Shown here: positions 27,257-35,475 of the stretch, one piece after another | How positions within the stretch are numbered: the stretch's first letter is position 1 | Layout of the letters: the number at the start of each line of letters is the position of its first letter | Assembly (NCBI RefSeq): GCF_001690195.1 | Contig: NZ_LZGM01000030.1 | Coordinates: forward strand, 1 to 35,671 | Source of the DNA: Gilliamella sp. wkB108 | Lineage (GTDB): Bacteria > Pseudomonadota > Gammaproteobacteria > Enterobacterales > Orbaceae | Direction: 5' to 3' | Length of the DNA: 35,671 bases | Notes under the pieces: model-generated | The model's database searches: none | The model's input: the letters and a program-made list of their open reading frames with translations, nothing else | What the model was told of the DNA's origin: nothing | Program-made: the position numbers and the translations under genes

Positions 27257-29035
27257 TTACTCATATAAATCATAGATATTATTTTTTCCAAAAAATATTT
27301 CTAATTGTTTTAAAGAGGTAAAAGATAATTGTTGAGTAAATAAAAGCACTAAATTAGTTTTTGCCCTAGAACAAGAAACATAAAATAAATTTCTATTCTT
27401 CTCATATAGATCTTTATTTTTTATTAAGTCATTATTGTTTGACCAAGTAAGAAATGAATCCCAGTTATATTTGTTCCAACCTCTGCCTAAGACAATTAAA
27501 ACATTATCATATTCCTCTCCTTTAACCCCATGTTGTGTACTAAAAGGTGTCAAATTATCTATATAATTAAGAGCATTAATCACCTCTTGATAACTAATTG
27601 CAGACATATTTTTATAGGCTTTCTGGCTTGTTGACAACCCATCATCATCTATCTCTGGAAATGATTTTATAAAAAGATGCACTTGTTCTAGTTCATCTGG
27701 TAATTTTGGAAATGGTATGGGTTGATTCACAATTGTATCTACAACATCAAAAATATTTTTTTTTCTTGATTCTAGTAATTGTTGTAAATAGTTATTTAGC
27801 TTTGATTTATCGTTACTATTTTTCATTGCTGGAATGAATGAATTCCCTTGAACTGCAAACATTTCACCGTATTTTTTGTTTTGGTAGGCTAAACAGATTG
27901 GTTCTAATACAGTAGAAAAAAACTTTATAAATTTATTGTCTTTTTTTAATAAATCATCAGGGTATTTAAAACATTTAAGTAATGATTGATAACTGCCATA
28001 TTTAGAAATAATATTATTCGTTAGCAATAAAATTTTTGTGTTATTTGCATCATCAAAATTCCAATTTAATTTTTCTTTTACCTTTTCTAAGGCATCTGTT
28101 GCCTCTTGTTCTGGTAGGTCATTAGTCCAGTGTCCTCCACGTTCACCCGTACGCCTTCTACCTTGAAAACCATTAGTATGAAAAATATTGATTACTCCAA
28201 TACCGTCATTCTCACCAAACTGCGCCAAATCTGGTCTGATTTTATTTAAAGCCCTAATAATTGTTTTATTAGAGCGAAAGTTAGATTGTTTAGGAATTTT
28301 TTCTACATATGGTGATTCTATTTCACCTATGCCATCATCATAGATTTTTTGCCATGAATCCCCATAAAAACCAATGGTCGGCAATATGCTATTATTTTGT
28401 ATTTCAGATAATAATACTTCTACTAATTCTTTATTTGTATCTTGATATTCATCGATCAAAATGAAAGGGTAAGCTGATTTTAACATTATTCTAAATTTCT
28501 CCTTTTTCAAAAAGAGAATGGAGAATGCGATAATATCATCATGATGTAAGATAATAACTTTATTTTTTGGATCTATTATTCTATTCGCCATAATAGTATA
28601 TTGAATAGAGTAATTTTTTATGCCGTCAATGCTCCAAGATGAAGGGAATATTTCATCATTAATAGCTGCATATTTCAATTCCCAACGTTTTTTCCAATCA
28701 TCAGAATTGATAACATAATTTCTGAGTTCTTTTTGGAATGCTTGGATTACAGACCAGAAAAAACTATGAATTGTATTAACTAACACTATTGAACAGTGTT
28801 TGATTTTATTTTCAATATTGTCTTTCGCTCTATTAGTATAAGTTATACATGCTATCTTTTTCCCTGCTCTTTTATATTCCTTTTCATTCTGTTGGATAAG
28901 AAATTTTAAAGTTTCTATTAAGGCATATGTTTTTCCCGCACCTGCGCCTGCTTCTAATACAAAAGAATGTTGTTGGGTTATTTTATTACAGACTTCCTCT
29001 TGAGCTTTTAGAGCAGCAATCTCAGCATTAGTCAT
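27257..29035 (-). CDS. UvrD-like SF1A helicase (GajB-like)
   Basis: The 592-residue protein has a full set of SF1A motifs: I EAGAGAGKT (28-36), Ia ITYTNRAKDNI (64-74), II ILIDEYQDTN (192-201), III IGFYGDSWQKIY (221-232), IV QSNFRSNKTI (250-259), V TQHGVKGEEYDNVLIV (500-515) and VI FYVSCSRAKTNLVLLF (551-566). It should be an active ATP-dependent 3'-5' helicase or DNA sensor. The ATG overlaps the upstream OLD-family gene by 8 bp, the order and coupling seen for gajA-gajB. It is longer than the GajB I remember (about 490 residues), the extra lying in the 270-480 region between motifs IV and V. Nothing follows it in the operon. Confidence 0.85.
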   Translation of the reverse strand: MTNAEIAALKAQEEVCNKITQQHSFVLEAGAGAGKTYALIETLKFLIQQNEKEYKRAGKKIACITYTNRAKDNIENKIKHCSIVLVNTIHSFFWSVIQAFQKELRNYVINSDDWKKRWELKYAAINDEIFPSSWSIDGIKNYSIQYTIMANRIIDPKNKVIILHHDDIIAFSILFLKKEKFRIMLKSAYPFILIDEYQDTNKELVEVLLSEIQNNSILPTIGFYGDSWQKIYDDGIGEIESPYVEKIPKQSNFRSNKTIIRALNKIRPDLAQFGENDGIGVINIFHTNGFQGRRRTGERGGHWTNDLPEQEATDALEKVKEKLNWNFDDANNTKILLLTNNIISKYGSYQSLLKCFKYPDDLLKKDNKFIKFFSTVLEPICLAYQNKKYGEMFAVQGNSFIPAMKNSNDKSKLNNYLQQLLESRKKNIFDVVDTIVNQPIPFPKLPDELEQVHLFIKSFPEIDDDGLSTSQKAYKNMSAISYQEVINALNYIDNLTPFSTQHGVKGEEYDNVLIVLGRGWNKYNWDSFLTWSNNNDLIKNKDLYEKNRNLFYVSCSRAKTNLVLLFTQQLSFTSLKQLEIFFGKNNIYDLYE

Positions 29036-31040
29036 TATGAGCTCCTTGCTTTTCTAACCAGATTAAGCCTTCTAAAATGTATTTAGGTATATTCCAAGTA
29101 TCCTTTTCAAAAGCATATTCAAAAGCCAGTGCTATCTTTTTTTTACTACTCATATTTTTTGTTCGATTCCAGATTTCTTCTTCTAATTCAGTAAGTTCTG
29201 TTTTTGTAAGACCAAATAAATCTAAATTAGCAAGCATCAGAGCTGCTTCAAAGCTACGCCCACATGGAAAAGTATCTTTTTCTGCAATTTGATAGGCAAT
29301 TCTTAGGTGTCCCCTTATTTTTTCGTCTTCTGAACGTGTAATGAGTTGACTAGGTAAATAATCATCTTCCTTTACTTCTTCAGTATTGAAGCTGAACCAG
29401 TTTTTTATACAAGGATTAGAAATAGTTGTTCCCTGACTTACACGGCAAGTTTTATCTGCTCCATCGATGGAATCAAGATCAGTAATAATTAATGTTGGTA
29501 TGTGTAGAAAGTCAATTAAATTATAGAAAATATGTGCATATGCCCCTCCAACTTCTAAGACTGCAATATATTGACTAGAAAGTGAAGAAAGGGCTGTTTT
29601 CTGCTCAAATAAAGTAACTAACTTAGGAAATAATATTCTTTCTGTGTTTCCTTCAATTAGGATAAGTTTATCAGCGAAAAACAGATCACAGACAGTTAAT
29701 GTTAAGTATTGCCTTAAAAACTTAATATTTTCTGGTGAATCAGAAAATATACTTAAGTCTTTAATTATTGACTTTCTATTTACATTATTATCATTGATAG
29801 CTTTAAAATAACGAATTTTTTGAAAGTTTTCCTTATTCGCTATATGTGATGAATGTGTTGTAATTATGAATTGAACAGGCCATTTATTACCATCCAAATA
29901 GGCTTTTTCCAGAGCAACTTTATATTTCAATAACATTTTTATAAATGTTTCCTGCATTTGAGGGTGAAAATAAGCTTCTGGTTCTTCTATAAAAATAAGA
30001 TTAATTTCTGTTAACTTTTCATTGAATACATGGTTTTGTATGTATTCAACCATTTTAATACTAATTAACAATAAATTTCGCCTTCCTAGACCATTGTAAT
30101 GCTCTGGAAATCGCATTCCATCATCACCTTGTAGATAAGACATGCTTAAGTGTGGAACAAAATTATCAATATTAAGGTTTACATCAACTGTAATATTTTC
30201 CACATGATCAGAACCAAAAGAAGCAATCTTAGGAATCATTTTATCTACTTCTTTTTGGGAGATATCTGTTAACTCTATTTGACTTTGATTAAGTGAATTT
30301 GTAAGTGCACTTTTTGATTTTTCTGTTTCAGGTCTATTAATTATTAACGATTTAATTACATTACCAATAGAATCTTTTTCATTTGTTTGATAATCACCTA
30401 AAGAACGTTGTGCGGAAATGAAATAACCACGCATTAAATTTGATAGTATGGTATAATCTAAAACTCTTACGTCAGATTTATCATTTGGGTTAATTGCGAC
30501 AACACTCCAAGAATAATACTTAGGAAGTAGTTCAGATACTAAGTTAAAAAATATATTATTATCTTCATTTTTTATTATATGTTGATTGGCAACTGTTTGT
30601 AATATCTCTATGAATTCTAATAATTTGTCTGAGTCTGAAATTTGATAGACTGCTCTGATTTTAGCTATTGTTTCCTCTGTTTCTATATCTAAGATAAAAG
30701 GTAACAAAGAAACTGGATAGTTATCATGATTTTCAGAATAATCAATTACTATATCAATAATAATTTTAGGGAATTTTTTTGATAATGAAATAATTCTGTT
30801 AGATGATAATTTTTTTTTACAAAGAGCTATTTTTTTGAATAAATCAATACAACGAAGAGAAAAGTCACATAAAGCTAACTTTTTGGGTGTTTTATCAGAA
30901 AAAACATACCCCAATAAGTGAGTTAGGGAAGTTTTTCCACTATTATTTCTGCCTACTATTAAAGTGATATCTTTTTCTAACTTTATAGATACATCTTTTA
31001 GTAAACGGAAATTCTTAACTGTAATTTCTGATAAATACAC
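29028..31040 (-). CDS. OLD-family ATPase-TOPRIM nuclease (GajA-like)
   Basis: The 670-residue protein opens with an ABC/SMC-like ATPase: Walker A GRNNSGKT (30-37), signature NGLGRRN (316-322), Walker B LIFIEEPEAYFHP (348-360) and H-loop TTHSSH (394-399). A TOPRIM domain follows, with LILIEGNTERILFP (459-472, catalytic Glu463), EVGGAYAH and ITDLDSID (519-526, metal-binding Asp521 and Asp523), then GRSFEAALMLAN (594-605). This is the class 2 OLD layout found in GajA, a DNA-nicking enzyme of Gabija. Described GajA proteins are nearer 580 residues; the extra here lies around 60-300. It overlaps the helicase gene by 8 bp and sits 16 bp after the RadC-domain gene. Confidence 0.87.
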   Translation of the reverse strand: MYLSEITVKNFRLLKDVSIKLEKDITLIVGRNNSGKTSLTHLLGYVFSDKTPKKLALCDFSLRCIDLFKKIALCKKKLSSNRIISLSKKFPKIIIDIVIDYSENHDNYPVSLLPFILDIETEETIAKIRAVYQISDSDKLLEFIEILQTVANQHIIKNEDNNIFFNLVSELLPKYYSWSVVAINPNDKSDVRVLDYTILSNLMRGYFISAQRSLGDYQTNEKDSIGNVIKSLIINRPETEKSKSALTNSLNQSQIELTDISQKEVDKMIPKIASFGSDHVENITVDVNLNIDNFVPHLSMSYLQGDDGMRFPEHYNGLGRRNLLLISIKMVEYIQNHVFNEKLTEINLIFIEEPEAYFHPQMQETFIKMLLKYKVALEKAYLDGNKWPVQFIITTHSSHIANKENFQKIRYFKAINDNNVNRKSIIKDLSIFSDSPENIKFLRQYLTLTVCDLFFADKLILIEGNTERILFPKLVTLFEQKTALSSLSSQYIAVLEVGGAYAHIFYNLIDFLHIPTLIITDLDSIDGADKTCRVSQGTTISNPCIKNWFSFNTEEVKEDDYLPSQLITRSEDEKIRGHLRIAYQIAEKDTFPCGRSFEAALMLANLDLFGLTKTELTELEEEIWNRTKNMSSKKKIALAFEYAFEKDTWNIPKYILEGLIWLEKQGAHND

Positions 31041-31056
31041 TTTTGATGTTCTCCGA

Positions 31057-31836
31057 TTATCTAGTTTTATTTATAATTTTCTCCACCTGTTTTGGAGTAA
31101 TTTCCATAATCTTCGCGATACTTTCAATTCCAACGCCTTTTTCAAGCAGCGTGTTGACCATTGTTTGCTCTAGCTTTTCTCGGCGTTGCTTTTCGATTTG
31201 TTTTGCTTCACGTTCGGCTTTTGCTTGCTCTCTGGCTTCTCTAGCCTTTTCTTGCGCGGTTTTGGTTTTATCTTTTTCTAACCTAACTTTTTCCTTAGCG
31301 GTCTTCGTCTTATCGCGTTCAATCGCTAACTTCTCTTTAGCAATTCGCTTTTCTTCCTTTCTAATCTGCTCAACCACCTGATAAGTAGGCACATATTTAA
31401 GGCTTTTTTCTAACTCGTCCATTAAACCAGTTGCTCTAAAACTAGAATAATTAACAGGTGAAATAATTAGATGATCAACAAAGGTAATATTTAAAATACG
31501 TCCTACTTGAATTAAACGATCCGTTACTTCTTTATCGGCATCAGAAGGCTCTAGTCGTCCAGTAGGATGATTATGAACAGCAATAACGCGGGAAGCATTT
31601 TTCATAACCGCCACACGAAATACATTCATAGGTTCAATATCAACTGATCTATAAGTACCTAGAGCAATTAACTCAATATAAAGAATATATCCGGCTTCGT
31701 TCATGCCAATCATCCAGAAATGCTCTTTTTCTTGGTCAATTTTATTATCACGTAATAGAACACGTTGCATGATACTATATACATCATCAGCGCCTTCAAT
31801 ATAACGTTTATCATTTTTAGCTAGTTTGATATCCAT
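31057..31836 (-). CDS. RadC-like JAMM-domain protein with coiled coil and helical tail
   Basis: The 259-residue protein begins with a RadC-type JAB/MPN domain (about 15-140). The JAMM metal motif is complete: H88-x-H90-x7-S98-x2-D101 in AVHNHPTGRLEPSDADKEV. The usual RadC N-terminal helix-hairpin-helix is missing. From about 150 to 225 runs a highly charged coiled coil built from three 14-residue repeats (169-182, 183-196, 197-210; KDKTKTAQE-type). The last 32 residues (LLEKGVGIESIAKIMEITPK...) look like a helix-turn-helix or an Rpn-like tail. Short RadC proteins are frequent in mobile and defence islands. The gene heads a three-gene unit with the OLD and helicase genes. The ribosome site is weak. 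Confidence 0.83.
   Translation of the reverse strand: MDIKLAKNDKRYIEGADDVYSIMQRVLLRDNKIDQEKEHFWMIGMNEAGYILYIELIALGTYRSVDIEPMNVFRVAVMKNASRVIAVHNHPTGRLEPSDADKEVTDRLIQVGRILNITFVDHLIISPVNYSSFRATGLMDELEKSLKYVPTYQVVEQIRKEEKRIAKEKLAIERDKTKTAKEKVRLEKDKTKTAQEKAREAREQAKAEREAKQIEKQRREKLEQTMVNTLLEKGVGIESIAKIMEITPKQVEKIINKTR
31207..31332 (-). repeat. 42-bp tandem repeat inside the radC-like gene
   Basis: Three degenerate 42-bp units encode the 14-residue repeats at residues 169-210 (KLAIERDKTKTAKE, KVRLEKDKTKTAQE, KAREAREQAKAERE). The first two share DKTKTA exactly. The codons have drifted, so the array is not a recent slippage product. The number of units, and so the coiled-coil length, could vary between strains. 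Confidence 0.7.
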
Positions 31837-32112
31837 TGAACATTAACAGTTAGAGGGAATTATGGAAAATATAACACAGAATATAATGTATTGTAAGTAA
31901 AGGGTATTAAGTAAAATAAGAGGATGTAATCATGCTAATACTTTTCAAGATTTTGATTTGGCATTGTTAACTTTTATTAATTAGCTATATTCAAGCAAAT
32001 CACAGTTTAATAAAAACTAATATTTATTGGGTGAGCTATCTACGCCTTGAATGATACTTAGAATAAAAAACAAAACGTAGATTGATATCATATATATAAT
32101 TTATCAAAGAGA

Positions 32113-32589
32113 TTAAAAATTAAACTCATTCTGCCAATCAAAATCTGCTGATTCTTCTAAACTTTTAGGCCAGTGGCTACACCATTCTGGTACTTTAGGC
32201 TTTTCTATGCGATCTAGGCTTGGCGTATAAGGTTTGATATCAAGTACCGGTGAATCATTTTCTGCATCAATATAATTGATTTGAATAATCCCTGCATTGA
32301 AATCAATATTGAGTACTTGTACCGCGGTTAGCGCTATTGGGTTAGGACGCATAGGCGACCTTATAGCAAAAGTTCCCATTATCTCTGGTGATTTTTTATA
32401 GGGTTTGAGTAATTCAAGGATTTTTCGTGCTTTTTCATTATCTAAGTGATTAAACCACCAGATAACATTGATATGACTAAAACCGTTTAGTGCTTGTAAG
32501 GCTGGAATATATTCTGGCTCAAGTTTAATCAGCATTTCCTCATTGTTTATACTGATTTTACCAATCGTGTTTACTGTAAATTTTTGCAT
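32113..32589 (-). CDS. Short TrmO-like (TsaA family) SAM-dependent methyltransferase
   Basis: The 158-residue protein has the TsaA-like beta-barrel: FTVNTIGKI, HINVIWWFNHLD, GTFAIRSPMRPNPIALTAVQ (the SAM-binding signature RSPxRPNPI) and DSPVLDIKPYTPSLD. E. coli TrmO (about 235 aa), which methylates t6A37 of tRNA-Thr, has an extra C-terminal domain that is absent here. This short form is common in Firmicutes and archaea and its substrate is less sure. A strong ribosome site (AAAGGAGA) precedes the ATG. The upstream gap carries a MerR-type promoter, and the MerR/GyrI gene lies just beyond it. Confidence 0.85.
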   Translation of the reverse strand: MQKFTVNTIGKISINNEEMLIKLEPEYIPALQALNGFSHINVIWWFNHLDNEKARKILELLKPYKKSPEIMGTFAIRSPMRPNPIALTAVQVLNIDFNAGIIQINYIDAENDSPVLDIKPYTPSLDRIEKPKVPEWCSHWPKSLEESADFDWQNEFNF

Positions 32590-32630
32590 TGGCTATCTCC
32601 TTTCAGATAATTTTGTTTCACTTTTTACTC

Positions 32631-32661
32631 AGTTTAGAATCTTACATAGTGTGAGAGTCAA
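32631..32661 (-). promoter_or_regulatory. MerR-type promoter of the trmO-like gene
   Basis: On the minus strand TTGACT (32656-32661) and TAAACT (32631-32636) are separated by 19 bp, the over-long spacer typical of promoters activated by MerR-family proteins. A dyad fills it (32637-32659): GACTCTCACA, CTA, TGTAAGATTC, with 8 of 10 symmetrical pairs. It ends about 40 bp before the trmO-like ATG and lies 56 bp past the stop of the merR-like gene. Confidence 0.7.
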
Positions 32662-32716
32662 GCGTTAAAACCATTTTCTTTAGAGAAAGCCATTTTTGAT
32701 TGAATAGTCTTTAGTT

Positions 32717-33541
32717 TTAGTTCGATTTGATTTTTTTGAGTGGAATTTGTATTTCAGTTAAGTAGTGATCGGGTGTCTTTTCATTCCATGGACCACGATG
32801 AACAATTTGTCTATTTTTGCCTGCCATTTGGTATTGATTATGTGTTTCTAACCAATTGGCAAAAGCGATAAATGCGTTGGCTATATTTTCAAAAGCACCA
32901 TATACCATGGTGTAGCCCATAATGGGGACAGCCTCGGTGTTACGGTAAGTAAAATCATCAGTATTTTCTCTCATTTGTGCAACTGATACACAAATTTCAA
33001 TATCAATGTCTTTTTCTCTATAATCCATATCATGATAAATAGTAAAACTGTTAGTTGGCGTGGGTAGATTATTTTTTCCGGTAAAATCTAACATTTCCTT
33101 CCACAATAAACCTTCGGCGTAATAGTCAGACACAACTCGGCGTAAAGAAAGTACGGGATAGCTTGGAATAGCTTTAATAGCAACATTATAATGTATCGTC
33201 ATTTTTTCTTGTTTAATATCGCGTTTTGCTAGTTCAATTTTGGCTAATTTATTCTGTTCACGTTTAATGGTATTGAGAATTTCTGCTTGTTTATGATTAA
33301 GTTGATTGATAATAAACTCATCCGACCATTGATTAAGCGCAAGCGCAATATCCGAGATACTAAATCCTAAATCCCTTAGAAATATGATTTTATTTAATGT
33401 GGTAATTTGTTCAGCAGAATATTTTCTATAGTGGGTAAACGGATCAATTGCTATTGGTTTTAATAAACCTGTTTCATCATAATAGCGAAGCATACGAATA
33501 GAGACTTGTGTCAGTTTAGAAAACTCACCTATCTTGAACAT
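32717..33541 (-). CDS. MerR-family regulator with GyrI-like effector domain
   Basis: The 274-residue protein starts with a MerR DNA-binding domain (FKIGEFSKLTQVSIRMLRYY, DETGLLKP, YRKYSAEQ), then the dimerisation coiled coil (about 78-115). A GyrI-like/AraC-effector domain follows (about 120-272; IKAIPSYPVLSLRRVVSDYY, PVMGY-like VPIMGYTMVYGAFENI, ending DHYLTEIQIPLKK). This is the BmrR-type arrangement, in which a hydrophobic compound bound by the C-terminal domain activates a drug-response promoter. AAGGAG precedes the ATG. The dyad-bearing 19-bp-spacer promoter of the downstream trmO-like gene is its likely target. Confidence 0.9.
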   Translation of the reverse strand: MFKIGEFSKLTQVSIRMLRYYDETGLLKPIAIDPFTHYRKYSAEQITTLNKIIFLRDLGFSISDIALALNQWSDEFIINQLNHKQAEILNTIKREQNKLAKIELAKRDIKQEKMTIHYNVAIKAIPSYPVLSLRRVVSDYYAEGLLWKEMLDFTGKNNLPTPTNSFTIYHDMDYREKDIDIEICVSVAQMRENTDDFTYRNTEAVPIMGYTMVYGAFENIANAFIAFANWLETHNQYQMAGKNRQIVHRGPWNEKTPDHYLTEIQIPLKKIKSN

Positions 33542-33569
33542 GCCTATCGCTCCTTCACTAAAAGGTTGA

Positions 33570-33597
33570 ATTATAGACTATTGATATCGTAAGTAAA
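33570..33597 (-). promoter_or_regulatory. Promoter of the merR-like gene
   Basis: On the minus strand TTTACT (33592-33597), 16 bp, TATAAT (33570-33575), about 29 bp before the ATG. The -10 is a perfect consensus and the leader carries the AAGGAG site. Confidence 0.5.
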
Positions 33598-33724
33598 ATA
33601 GATTGTTTTTATTGAAATAACTTAGACTAATGCTCTTTATTTATATCATAAAAGAGACTTTTCACTTTTTATCACGGTATAGACTCCTGAATAATTTTTA
33701 CAAACTAGCTAATTTCTATTTTAA

Positions 33725-33952
33725 AATGGCTATATCAAATGATTTAATCGTACTTATCGAACAGAAGTATTGGATTTATATTTTTTTAACCACCTGAAAC
33801 AGGTAAGGAAAATAACTGAGGAGTGGTTAACCATTAATAATACCGAAAGACCTTATGAGGTATTAAATCATATGATGCCGATTGAATATAAAACACTAAA
33901 AAACTCAGAGTAATTTTCTACATAAATTGTGTACTAAGAATGGGGTATTTAC
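33725..33952 (+). mobile_element. IS3-family transposase tail, insertion-sequence remnant
   Basis: In one frame the DNA reads NGYIK, a stop, FNRTYRTEVLDLYFFNHLKQ, VRKITEEWLTINNTERPYEV and LNHMMPIEYKTLKNSE, ending at TAA 33911-33913. This is the C-terminal end of the rve domain of an IS3-family OrfB (compare YIERFNRTYRxEVLD, ERPHExLxxLTPxEY), including the catalytic-Glu neighbourhood. After the stop, TGTGTACTAAGAATGGGG and TATTTACA resemble the right end of such elements. The 5' part, OrfA and the left end are missing. The flanking 33542-33724 and 33953-34179 contain nothing else I recognise apart from the promoter above. Confidence 0.75.
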
Positions 33953-34179
33953 ATGACGAAAATAACCATGCAATTAATACCTGTCTTGATATTTGAGATA
34001 TATTATTACAATCAGATATATTTTCCGTAGACAGTGTAATGAATCAACTGGATAAAGGGTTGCTAAGTTAACGTTATAATAAAAACAATGTATTACTATT
34101 TTCTATTTTTTAATTTCAAATTCCAGAATGTTCAATCTTAAAATAGCTCAATTGTGTTTAACCATAATTAATTAAAACT

Positions 34180-35199
34180 TTAGTGCCGACAGTCACATCG
34201 CGGTACAAAAAATTGGTGTTGTGGATGAATAAATTGAAACAGAGGTCGACAACTAAATGCTTCGCTACTAAAATCAAAGATTACTGAAGGTTCGTTTTTT
34301 AAAATTCTTCCTGTCCATTGGTATATTTCCTCATCGTCTGCTGAAGTAGTCAACGGTAGCAGCATCCCTCCTTCACCATAGCCATGAACCACGTTAGTCA
34401 ATATATTTGAGTTGGCATCTAAAATAATTAAATGTCTTATATATGTTTCATTATTGGATGGATTTTGATAGTTTTGTATAAAAAATCGTAGCCCATTCGC
34501 CTCAGCCATATAATTATCACCTTTTAGTAATTTTTCAGGGTTCCACACGGGCATAAGTGAGGTGATCTCATCGTCACTTTCAAGAACGGGAAACTCTTTC
34601 TTATTAATTTTATGCCAAAATAATGGTGTTAAGGGTTGTTGTGCAAAAGGATTTTCTTTACCAATGTACACAATAGCTGTTGAGTAATTTTCAAATAAAT
34701 TTGTTTCCAACTTAAAACCAAACATATAAGCGGCCAATTCATAAGGTTCATATCCATGATAATAAGTATTTACGACAGCAAAGGTATTTAGCCAACTAAT
34801 AGGAAATGACTTGAGATCATTTTTTATATAATCATAGATAAATACCGTATCATCTTCAGATATGCCTATTAGTTCAAGTAACTTAGCTCGGTATGAACCC
34901 GTCAGTAAATATTGTTCCTTTTTATAATTATTTCTTTCACCGCTTGGAATTAAAAAGATGCTCTCTTGATTTTTGTCATTATATAAATAAAGATCATCAG
35001 ATAATGATATAAAATCAAATTCAGGTTCGCCTTTAATATAGTCAACAGTGGTAAGTGAATATATGCGAATATCTTCCCGATAATGACCATCTTCCCATTC
35101 TCGTAGTTTATTACCGCCAAGCGATGCCGCATAACTTTCAAAACAGTTTGATACTAAAGCAAAAATTATAAATAAAAAACATACTATTTTGTTTTTCAC
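34180..35199 (-). CDS. Secreted protein of unknown function
   Basis: The start is set at GTG 35199. That gives a short basic n-region and a hydrophobic core (MKNKIVCFLFIIFALVSNCF), with likely cleavage after ESYA, and 339 residues in all. An ATG eight codons upstream (35223) is possible but weakens the signal peptide. The mature protein is acidic, rich in aromatic residues and Asn, with no motif I know. Near the C-terminus there is YGEGGMLLPLTTSADDEEIY and a final CDC pair. It is preceded by a 19-residue leader ORF whose TGA overlaps the GTG. Proteins of this kind sometimes act as envelope-located immunity or adhesion factors, but no function can be assigned. Confidence 0.65.
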   Translation of the reverse strand: MKNKIVCFLFIIFALVSNCFESYAASLGGNKLREWEDGHYREDIRIYSLTTVDYIKGEPEFDFISLSDDLYLYNDKNQESIFLIPSGERNNYKKEQYLLTGSYRAKLLELIGISEDDTVFIYDYIKNDLKSFPISWLNTFAVVNTYYHGYEPYELAAYMFGFKLETNLFENYSTAIVYIGKENPFAQQPLTPLFWHKINKKEFPVLESDDEITSLMPVWNPEKLLKGDNYMAEANGLRFFIQNYQNPSNNETYIRHLIILDANSNILTNVVHGYGEGGMLLPLTTSADDEEIYQWTGRILKNEPSVIFDFSSEAFSCRPLFQFIHPQHQFFVPRCDCRH

Positions 35200-35255
35200 T
35201 TGTTTATCTGTTCCTTTAACCATGCTATTTCTTTCGCCCTAATAAGAGATATCAT
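35196..35255 (-). CDS. Leader ORF coupled to the secreted-protein gene
   Basis: ATG at 35255, six bases after AAGGA, encodes MISLIRAKEIAWLKEQINK. Its TGA overlaps the GTG of the next gene (GTGA). The leader has a better ribosome site than the gene it precedes. It may serve translational coupling rather than make a functional peptide. It could be a chance frame; the ribosome site and the exact overlap favour it. Confidence 0.4.
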   Translation of the reverse strand: MISLIRAKEIAWLKEQINK

Positions 35256-35475
35256 TTTACGTCCTTATAAATCAATAATAGCACACAAATAGAACTATAC
35301 TTTATTAGTCTTTTGGCAACTTTCTACTTTTCTAAGTGCTTTCTAATTTACATACTATTTACCCCTTCTATTGATAAAGTAAAAAATTAATAATAAAATT
35401 AAAAAATTATTTTCTTCAATAGGTTATTAATTTCATAAAGGTTGATATAGCAATCGATATCATAGAAACTAAAGT
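35256..35475. other. Non-coding AT-rich stretch upstream of the leader ORF
   Basis: No gene, RNA or clear repeat is seen. It must contain the promoter of the leader ORF and secreted-protein gene, but I could not single out convincing -35 and -10 boxes among many AT-rich candidates. Confidence 0.4.

Noticed and set aside
27257-31040. A retron, PARIS, or other non-Gabija OLD system
   Set aside because: No reverse transcriptase, msr/msd-like RNA or AriB-type second gene is present; the partner is a complete SF1A helicase, which fits the Gabija type best.
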